A stretch of 12,875 nt of DNA, from assembly GCA_030843315.1 (NCBI GenBank), contig JAUUPT010000093.1:1-12875 (forward strand), given 5' to 3'. Within the stretch, counting starts at the first letter, position 1. Each line of letters opens with the position of its first letter. This DNA is from Bacteroidaceae bacterium. GTDB lineage: Bacteria > Bacteroidota > Bacteroidia > Bacteroidales > Bacteroidaceae. The notes under the pieces were generated by a model. The model saw only the letters and a list, made by a program, of their open reading frames with translations. It had not been told where the DNA came from and searched no databases. A program made the translations under genes and the position numbers. This document shows, one piece after another, positions 7,069 to 12,875 of this stretch.

Positions 7069-7110
7069 CATCAATATATTTATAGGAAAAACACGTAATA
7101 AGAAACAATT

Positions 7111-8373
7111 ATGAGCATCAAGGTTCGTTTAGTTATCATGAACTTCCTGCAATTTGCCGTATGGGGAGCATATCTTACGTCAATGGGAAGCTATTTGGTA
7201 AATGTAGGTTTGGCAGGGCACATCGGTATGTTCTACGCCATGCAGGGCATCGTGTCGTTATTTATGCCTGCCATTCTGGGCATCATTGCCGACCGCTGGG
7301 TACCGGCACAGAAGCTATTGAGCTTCAGTCATTTCATTGCCGCCCTCTTCATGGCACTAACCGGATATTACGGCATGACTGCCGGAGCTGATGTAGATTT
7401 CAGCATCCTTTTCACCTTCTACTCATTGAGTGTTGCATTCTATATGCCTACCCTCGCCCTTTCCAACTCCGTGGCCTACACCGCTTTGGATAAGGCAGGA
7501 CTGGATACAATCAAGACTTTCCCGCCCATCCGTATCTTCGGTACTATCGGTTTCATCTGCTCCATGTGGTTGGTCGATTTATTGGGATTACAAAACACCT
7601 ACGGACAATTCTTCGCCTGTGCCATCATCGGGTTGGTCTATGGCGTGTATGCGTTGACGCTGCCCGACTGCCCCGTCAGCAAAGGCGGAAAAAGCAAATC
7701 ATTGGTGGAAGCGCTGGGATTGCGGGCCTTCACGCTGTTCAAACAGAAAAAGATGGCGATTTTCTTTATCTTCTCCATGCTGCTGGGCGTATCATTGCAG
7801 ATTACCAACGGATTTGCCAATCCATATATCAGCAGTTTCGGAAGCATTCCCGAATATGCCGAAACCTTCGGCGTGCAACATGCCAATATCCTTATTTCAC
7901 TGTCGCAGGTATCCGAGACTCTCTGTATCCTGCTGATACCCTTCTTCCTGAAACGTTTCGGTATCAAGCAGGTAATGCTGATTGCCATGCTGGCATGGGT
8001 GCTGCGGTTCGGATTGTTCGGAGCCGGTAATCCGGGCGGCGGGGTGTGGATGTTTGTACTTTCCATGATTGTTTATGGAGTTGCATTCGATTTTTTCAAC
8101 ATATCCGGTTCCTTATTTGTTGATAGAGAAACGGACAAAGGAATCCGCTCCAGTGCACAAGGGCTGTTCGTCATCATGACCAACGGCTTCGGCGCTACCA
8201 TCGGTACATTGGGGGCACAAGCTGTGGTAAATCATTTTGTTGATTTCAACAGTGAAGTGCCGCAGATTGCGCAATGGCAGTCGGCATGGTTCACGTTCGC
8301 AGCTTATGCGCTGGTCGTAGCGGTAGTGTTTGCACTTGTATTCAAGTACAAGCACCGTCCGGAAAAGAACTAA
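7111..8373 (+). CDS. nupG: NupG-type nucleoside:H+ symporter (MFS)
   Basis: This 420-residue, highly hydrophobic inner-membrane protein belongs to the nucleoside:H+ symporter family of the major facilitator superfamily (E. coli NupG has 418 residues) and should import nucleosides with protons. Family hallmarks are the N-terminal NFLQFAVWGAYLTSMGSYL region, very like FLQFCLWGSWLTTLGSY of NupG, the conserved loop GIIADRWVPA between helices 2 and 3, and about twelve hydrophobic segments with a basic cytoplasmic end. A promoter element and leader precede the ATG, and the next gene follows after 11 bp. Which nucleosides are carried cannot be judged from sequence; some family members carry xanthosine or other substrates. 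Confidence 0.88.
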   Translation: MSIKVRLVIMNFLQFAVWGAYLTSMGSYLVNVGLAGHIGMFYAMQGIVSLFMPAILGIIADRWVPAQKLLSFSHFIAALFMALTGYYGMTAGADVDFSILFTFYSLSVAFYMPTLALSNSVAYTALDKAGLDTIKTFPPIRIFGTIGFICSMWLVDLLGLQNTYGQFFACAIIGLVYGVYALTLPDCPVSKGGKSKSLVEALGLRAFTLFKQKKMAIFFIFSMLLGVSLQITNGFANPYISSFGSIPEYAETFGVQHANILISLSQVSETLCILLIPFFLKRFGIKQVMLIAMLAWVLRFGLFGAGNPGGGVWMFVLSMIVYGVAFDFFNISGSLFVDRETDKGIRSSAQGLFVIMTNGFGATIGTLGAQAVVNHFVDFNSEVPQIAQWQSAWFTFAAYALVVAVVFALVFKYKHRPEKN

Positions 8374-8384
8374 ACTAAGCTTTT

Positions 8385-8951
8385 ATGAATAAGAAGAAGA
8401 TAGAACTACAAGTACTCAACATTTCCAACAGTCAGGCGCAGGCAGGTGCCTACGCCCTGGTATTAGGCGAAGCGGATGGCGAACGCCAGCTTCCGGTCAT
8501 TATCGGTGCGTCCGAAGCACAAGCCATGGTCATCGAACTGAAAGGAATTGTTCCGCCCCGCCCGCTGACGCACAATCTGTTTGCTTCTGTACTCGAAGTG
8601 CTGGGAGTGAGGTTGATGCGAGTCCTTATCTACAAGGTGGACAACGGTGTGTTCTACTCCTATCTTTATATGAAATCCGAAGAAACCATTCTCCGGGTAG
8701 ATGCCCGCACCAGCGACGCGGTGGCACTGGCCCTGCGCATGAATGCCCCCATCTTTGTCTACGAAGATATTCTGGAAGCAGAATGCCTGAAAACAGGAAA
8801 AGACATCACCGATAGCAACGCTTCCGATAAAGATGCTCTGGAAGAGACACTGGACGTACTGAAAGCCGCCCTGCAGAAAGCCGTGGACGAAGAAGACTAC
8901 GAACGTGCCGCACTCCTGAGGGACCAGATTAACCAACGCAAAAACTTATAA
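8385..8951 (+). CDS. Bifunctional nuclease (DUF151) domain protein with UVR motif
   Basis: This 188-residue cytoplasmic protein has a bifunctional nuclease (BFN/DUF151) domain at about 1-130 and a UvrB/UvrC (UVR) interaction motif at about 159-185 (DEEDYERAALLRDQI). The BFN hallmark DARTSDAVALALR is at 106-118, with APIFV following at 121-125. Members of this family have been reported with nuclease activity on DNA and RNA, and the UVR motif is a helical hairpin used for protein contacts. The two domains together are usual in Bacteroidetes. It lies 11 bp after the permease and 5 bp before rsmE, so it is co-transcribed with them. The target and partners are unknown. Confidence 0.87.
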   Translation: MNKKKIELQVLNISNSQAQAGAYALVLGEADGERQLPVIIGASEAQAMVIELKGIVPPRPLTHNLFASVLEVLGVRLMRVLIYKVDNGVFYSYLYMKSEETILRVDARTSDAVALALRMNAPIFVYEDILEAECLKTGKDITDSNASDKDALEETLDVLKAALQKAVDEEDYERAALLRDQINQRKNL

Positions 8952-8956
8952 AACCT

Positions 8957-9655
8957 ATGCACGTATTTTATACCCCCGACATACAAGCCCGCAACGAACT
9001 GCCCGAAGAAGAAGCCGCACATGCTGTGCGTGTTCTGCGCTTGCAGGCGGGCGACGAAGTGACGCTGACAGATGGCAAAGGCAACTTCTACCGTGCCGAG
9101 ATCAGTACCGCCACCCACAAGCGCTGTCTTGTGAACATCGTGGAGACACAGCCGCAAGAACCTCTATGGAGCGGACATCTGCACATTGCCATGGCTCCCA
9201 CCAAGAATATGGACCGCACAGAATGGTTTGCCGAGAAAGCCACCGAGATAGGCTTCGACGAACTGACCTTTCTGAACTGCCGCTTCTCGGAACGGAAAGT
9301 CATCAAGACGGAACGCATCGCCAAGATACTCGTATCCGCCATCAAGCAGTCGCTCAAAGCACGCCTGCCCCGGCTGAACGAAATGACGGACTTCAACAAG
9401 TTCATCACCCGGCCTTTTGCGGGACAAAAGTTCATTGCACACTGCTACGAAGGCGAAAAACCGTTATTGAAGGATGTGGTTCGCAAGGGAGAAGATGCCC
9501 TGGTGCTGATAGGCCCGGAAGGCGACTTCAGCGAGGAAGAAGTAAAGAAAGCGATAGAGAATGGCTTTACCCCCATCAGCCTGGGCAAAGCGCGTCTGCG
9601 TACCGAAACCGCCGCACTCGTTGCCTGTCACATCCTGAATCTGCAAAATCAATGA
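8957..9655 (+). CDS. rsmE: 16S rRNA (uracil-1498-N3)-methyltransferase RsmE
   Basis: RsmE adds a methyl group to N3 of U1498 in helix 44 of 16S rRNA. The 232-residue length is normal. An N-terminal PUA-like RNA-binding domain contains HAVRVLRLQAGDEV (22-35), and the C-terminal SPOUT (knotted) methyltransferase domain has the KNMDRTEWFAEKATEIG region (about 83-99), the SAM-binding loop GPEGDFS (186-192) and the knot motif LGKARLRTETA (209-219). The EQS motif of many RsmE proteins reads KQS here (IKQSLKARLPRL), which I think is common in Bacteroidetes. The start is 5 bp after the upstream stop, so translation may be coupled; 22 bp separate it from the DUF4836 gene. Confidence 0.94.
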   Translation: MHVFYTPDIQARNELPEEEAAHAVRVLRLQAGDEVTLTDGKGNFYRAEISTATHKRCLVNIVETQPQEPLWSGHLHIAMAPTKNMDRTEWFAEKATEIGFDELTFLNCRFSERKVIKTERIAKILVSAIKQSLKARLPRLNEMTDFNKFITRPFAGQKFIAHCYEGEKPLLKDVVRKGEDALVLIGPEGDFSEEEVKKAIENGFTPISLGKARLRTETAALVACHILNLQNQ

Positions 9656-9677
9656 TATTCACTAAAACAAAAACTAT

Positions 9678-11231
9678 ATGAAAAAGAATCTATTCACCCA
9701 CCTTTCAGTGCTGGCAGTGCTGATAGTATTCGTAAGCGCATGCTCCTCCAAAAAGGCGGAATACACCAACGTGATTCCTTCCGACGCTTCGCAAGTCGTT
9801 GCCCTCAACCTGAAATCGATGGCAGACAAAGCGGGTATGAAGGACAAAGAGAATAAAGAAGCGCTGCAAAAGCTGACGGATGCCATGAAGAGCGGCATGA
9901 ATGCAGCTACTTTCCAGCAAGTGGAAGCGGTATTGAAAGACCCGTCCAACTCGGGTGTGGACGTAGATGCCCCGATGTACATCTTCAGTGCACCGACATT
10001 CCCCTATACCACCCTGGTAGCCAAAGTGATGAACGAGGACAACTTGCTGAAACTCCTGGAAGTGATGGAGAAAGAGCAACTGAGCACCCACGTCACCGAA
10101 GCCGACGGATATAGCTTTACAAAACTCACCAACCAGGCATTGCTTGCCTTCACCCCGACAACGCTGATGGTGGTAAACTACAATGGCAACACGCAACTGG
10201 AAAAAGCCAAAGCAGGCATCACCACCTTGCTGAAACAGACTGCCGAGAACAGCATCACCAGCCAGGCTGCTTTCAAAAAGATGCAGAAGCAGGGCGGAGA
10301 CATCAGCATGATTGTCTCTCCCACCAGCATGCTGGGCACCTATGCCAAGCAAATGAACTACGGCATATCCAAGGACATCGACCTGAAAGACTTGATGGTA
10401 ATGGGAAGCCTCTCCTTCGAGAAGGGGAAGATAGAAATGAAAGTGGAGAACTACACCGAAAATGCCGAGTTGAAGGCATTGCTCGAAAAGCAGATGAAGA
10501 CGACCCGTCCCATCGAGAATACATTCCTGAAGTATTTCCCTCAGTCTACCCTGGCGCTGTTCAGCATCGGCGTGAACGGAGAGGAATTCTATAACGCATT
10601 GCAGGAAAACGAACAGTTCCGCGACAACTTCTCCATCGCCAAGGCAGCGGAAGTAAAGGATTTGTTCAGTACTTTCCAGAACGATATCACCTTCGGACTT
10701 ATCAACGTGACGATGAGCAACAATCCTTCGTTCCTCGCCTACGCCAGTGTGAAGAACAGCGAGCCGCTGAAAGCAATCTATGAAAAGAAGGGCGAACTGG
10801 GACTGAAACGCGGCGAAGACATCGTGAAGCTGAATGAAAACGAATACGTCTACAAGTCACGCAGCATCAACATCTTCTTCGGCATACGCGACAAGCAGAT
10901 GTATGCAACAAACGACGAACTGCTGTTCAAGAACGTAGGCAAGGCAGCCGACCCATCGGCCAAGGATGCCGACTACGCTTCCGGCATGAAAGGCAAACGC
11001 ATGGCATTCGCCATCAATGCAGAGGCAGTGCTGGATTTGCCGGTAATAAAGATGCTGGTAGAGTTTGGCGGACACCAGGCAGCCACTTACTATTCGCTTC
11101 TTGATAATATCTCCTATCTGGAAGCGGTAGGCGGCAGTGATAAATCGACCATCACCCTGCAACTGAAAGATAAGAATGTAAATGCACTGAAACAGATTGT
11201 AGACTTCGCCAAGGGGTTTGCAGGCATGTAA
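9678..11231 (+). CDS. DUF4836 family lipoprotein
   Basis: This 517-residue exported lipoprotein is of the Bacteroidales DUF4836 family, of unknown function. The N-terminus has two lysines, a hydrophobic stretch (about 8-19) and a lipobox VSAC ending at C22, the residue to be lipidated. The residues after it (SSKKAEY) lack the acidic surface-export signal of Bacteroides, so a periplasm-facing location is likely. The mature protein begins with VIPSDASQVVALNLKSMADK (34-53), typical of the family, and has no further membrane segment. Segments such as FSIGVNGEEFYNALQ and FAINAEAVLDLP recall a repeated fold of two similar halves, but I could not align them. It lies 14 bp before the ABC ATPase gene, which hints that it works with that transporter. 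Family likely; role inferred. Confidence 0.83.
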   Translation: MKKNLFTHLSVLAVLIVFVSACSSKKAEYTNVIPSDASQVVALNLKSMADKAGMKDKENKEALQKLTDAMKSGMNAATFQQVEAVLKDPSNSGVDVDAPMYIFSAPTFPYTTLVAKVMNEDNLLKLLEVMEKEQLSTHVTEADGYSFTKLTNQALLAFTPTTLMVVNYNGNTQLEKAKAGITTLLKQTAENSITSQAAFKKMQKQGGDISMIVSPTSMLGTYAKQMNYGISKDIDLKDLMVMGSLSFEKGKIEMKVENYTENAELKALLEKQMKTTRPIENTFLKYFPQSTLALFSIGVNGEEFYNALQENEQFRDNFSIAKAAEVKDLFSTFQNDITFGLINVTMSNNPSFLAYASVKNSEPLKAIYEKKGELGLKRGEDIVKLNENEYVYKSRSINIFFGIRDKQMYATNDELLFKNVGKAADPSAKDADYASGMKGKRMAFAINAEAVLDLPVIKMLVEFGGHQAATYYSLLDNISYLEAVGGSDKSTITLQLKDKNVNALKQIVDFAKGFAGM

Positions 11232-11245
11232 ATCAAAGAAAAATA

Positions 11246-11890
11246 ATGAACAGCATTCACCTACGGCAAACACTACCCCAAGTGTTTGCCGAACGTGATG
11301 CCATCACCTCCGACGTATGGCATCAAGACATTACGTTCTGCAAAGGGAAGCGTTACCTCATAGAAGCGGCCTCCGGCACAGGCAAATCGTCGCTTTGCAG
11401 CTATATCTACGGCTATCGGCGTGACTACCAGGGCATCATCAACTTCGACGAACGGAACATCCGCTCGCTCTCCGTCGACGAATGGGTGGAGATACGCCAG
11501 CACTCGCTCAGCATCCTTTTCCAGGAACTGCGCATCTTTTCCGAACTGACCACCTTCGAAAACATCCAGCTCAAGAACCGCCTCACCAATTACAAGAAGA
11601 AGAAAGATATCCTCGCCCTTTTCGAAGTTCTCGGCATTGCCGACAAGACTCACGAGAAAGCCGGGAAGCTCTCCTTCGGCCAGCAGCAGCGGGTGGCTTT
11701 CATCCGCAGCCTCTGCCAGCCATTCGACTTCATCTTCCTGGACGAGCCCATCAGCCACCTGGACGATGACAACGGAGGCATCATGAGCCGGATACTCACA
11801 GAGGAAGCCGAACACCAAGGTGCAGGAGTGATTGTGACGTCCATCGGAAAGCATTTGCAATTAGAATATGACAGTGTATATAAACTATAA
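11246..11890 (+). CDS. ABC transporter ATP-binding protein (LolD/FtsE/MacB-like), no H-loop His
   Basis: This 214-residue cytoplasmic ATPase would pair with the FtsX-like permease that follows 5 bp later. Motifs: Walker A SGTGKS at 43-48 (the usual first glycine is A41), Q-loop Q93 in LFQELRIF, signature LSFGQ at 142-146 (one change from LSGGQ), Walker B FIFLDE at 162-167 with catalytic E167, and D-loop SHLD at 170-173. At the switch position, where VTHD is normal, it reads VTSI (197-200), so the H-loop histidine is replaced by S199; an H203 lies four residues later. The N-terminal strand region is also shorter and more divergent than in LolD. The protein ends soon after the core, with no accessory domain. 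It could bind ATP but have slow or altered hydrolysis. Family is firm; the substrate is unknown. Confidence 0.88.
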   Translation: MNSIHLRQTLPQVFAERDAITSDVWHQDITFCKGKRYLIEAASGTGKSSLCSYIYGYRRDYQGIINFDERNIRSLSVDEWVEIRQHSLSILFQELRIFSELTTFENIQLKNRLTNYKKKKDILALFEVLGIADKTHEKAGKLSFGQQQRVAFIRSLCQPFDFIFLDEPISHLDDDNGGIMSRILTEEAEHQGAGVIVTSIGKHLQLEYDSVYKL

Positions 11891-11895
11891 ATGAT

Positions 11896-12875
11896 ATGAA
11901 CAGACTTGTTTGGAAACTTCTTCGCCAGCACATCAGCGTCGGGCAGCTGACCGGCTTCTTCCTTGCCAACCTTTTCGGCATGATGATAGTACTGCTGAGT
12001 GTGCAGTTTTATCGCGACGTCCTCCCCGTCTTTACGGATGGAGACAGTTTCATGAAGAAGGATTATATCATCGCAACCAAAAAGATAAGCACCCTCGGCA
12101 GCTTTGCCGGGAAGAGCAATACCTTCACCAAAGACGAAATTGAAGATTTGCAGCAGCAGTCTTTCACCAAAAGCATAGGAGCATTTACCCCTTCTCTCTT
12201 CAAAGTTTCCGCCGGACTGGGTATGCAGGAAGCAGGAATCCGTCTCTCCACCGAAATGTTCTTTGAAGCTGTCCCCGATGAATATGTAGACGTCAACCTG
12301 GACCGGTGGCACTTCGACCCGGACACCCCGGTCATTCCCATCATCATTCCCCGTAACTACCTGAATCTTTATAACTTCGGCTTCGCACAAAGCCGAAGCC
12401 TGCCGAAACTGTCGGAAGGCGTGATGAGCCTGATACAAATGGACATCATGCTGCGCGGCAACGGACGCGTAGAGCAATACAAGGGCAGTATAGTCGGTTT
12501 CTCCAATCGTCTGAACACCATCCTTGTGCCCCAATCCTTCATGGACTGGGGCAACCGGAACTTTGCCCCCGAGAAAGAAGCCCAGCCTTCCCGCCTCATC
12601 GTGGAAGTGAAGAATCCCACCGATACCGCCATCACCGACTACTTCCAACAGAAGAACTACGAGACCGAGGGCAATAACCTGGATGCCGGCAAAACCACCT
12701 ATTTTCTGCGTCTCATCACCGGAATCGTTATGGGTGTAGGCTTATTTATCAGCATCCTTTCATTCTATATCCTGATGCTGAGTATCTTCCTGCTTCTTCA
12801 AAAGAACACCGTGAAACTGGAAAATCTGTTATTGATAGGATATAGCCCCACGCGGGTAGCCCTTCCCTACTACGT
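11896..12875 (+). CDS. FtsX/MacB-type ABC permease, 3' end missing
   Basis: The frame starts at ATG 11896 and stays open to the right edge (326 codons visible), so the gene is cut by the window. It has a first transmembrane helix at about 16-38, a large extracytoplasmic region at about 41-268 and a second helix at about 273-301, followed by the basic coupling segment KNTVKLENLLLIGYSP (303-318) typical of FtsX/MacB/LolC permeases. Two more helices are expected beyond the edge. It lies 5 bp after the ATPase gene. Such permeases usually do not move substrate through the membrane but pass mechanical force to a periplasmic partner. The upstream lipoprotein DUF4836 is a candidate partner; no MacA-like adaptor is seen in the window. 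Confidence 0.85.
   Translation, partial: MNRLVWKLLRQHISVGQLTGFFLANLFGMMIVLLSVQFYRDVLPVFTDGDSFMKKDYIIATKKISTLGSFAGKSNTFTKDEIEDLQQQSFTKSIGAFTPSLFKVSAGLGMQEAGIRLSTEMFFEAVPDEYVDVNLDRWHFDPDTPVIPIIIPRNYLNLYNFGFAQSRSLPKLSEGVMSLIQMDIMLRGNGRVEQYKGSIVGFSNRLNTILVPQSFMDWGNRNFAPEKEAQPSRLIVEVKNPTDTAITDYFQQKNYETEGNNLDAGKTTYFLRLITGIVMGVGLFISILSFYILMLSIFLLLQKNTVKLENLLLIGYSPTRVALPYY

Larger units (their letters stand above)
6801..7110 (+). other. Gene-free gap with two promoters and a small RNA
   Basis: No believable protein gene lies here. Bases 6801-6900 hold nothing I can assign and no terminator for the methyltransferase. Bases 6920-7001 hold a promoter, a short transcript and a terminator (listed separately). 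Bases 7002-7060 are pyrimidine-rich without clear structure, and 7061-7110 hold the promoter element and leader of the permease gene. Confidence 0.7.

Noticed and set aside
6898..7098. A 66-codon frame in the gap before the permease
   Set aside because: It runs through the small RNA, its terminator and the permease promoter element, and shows no protein-like features.

Overview
The window looks like a piece of a Bacteroides (order Bacteroidales) chromosome. The evidence is TAnnTTTG-type -7 promoter elements, A/T-rich leaders with little Shine-Dalgarno signal, a BT4734-like/VapE protein, DUF5063 and DUF4836 proteins, and moderately GC-rich core genes. I cannot name the species from sequence alone. 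Every gene I can support lies on the + strand.

Layout. (1) 2-1939 is the C-terminal two-thirds or so of a type I restriction HsdR subunit, cut by the left edge. It is strikingly AT-rich (18 of 60 bases G/C in 1501-1560) compared with what follows (36 of 60 in 2641-2700), so a compositional boundary sits at about 1940-2017. (2) 2018-4114 is a large VirE_N/VapE-like P-loop ATPase of the primase-helicase type, with its own promoter and a GTG start. (3) 4214-5474 is a two-gene unit behind a textbook Bacteroides promoter: a DUF5063 protein with a Cys/His/acidic tail, then a DEDDy 3'-5' exonuclease. It is closed by a very strong 92-bp imperfect palindrome (5487-5578). (4) 5619-6800 is an RlmI-type 23S rRNA m5C methyltransferase. 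(5) 6801-7110 is a gene-free gap. It holds a promoter, a short (about 70 nt) probable non-coding RNA ending in an intrinsic terminator, and then a second promoter element. (6) From 7111 to the right edge, six genes run head to tail with gaps of 5-22 bp: a NupG-type nucleoside permease, a bifunctional-nuclease/UVR protein, RsmE 16S rRNA methyltransferase, a DUF4836 lipoprotein, an ABC ATPase and an FtsX/MacB-type permease cut by the window end.

How the genes fit together. The left part is accessory (restriction plus a mobile-element-type ATPase). The rest is housekeeping: RNA modification, nucleic-acid trimming, nucleoside uptake and an envelope module. The last three genes (lipoprotein, ATPase, permease) look like one mechanotransmission-type ABC system. 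The most interesting items are the small RNA/terminator block at 6920-7001, the long palindrome at 5487-5578, the ABC ATPase without a switch histidine, and the VapE-like protein whose primase-type acidic motif appears altered. I found no CRISPR array, tRNA, rRNA or IS element. No complete new multi-gene system is evident; the small RNA block is the best candidate for something under-described.
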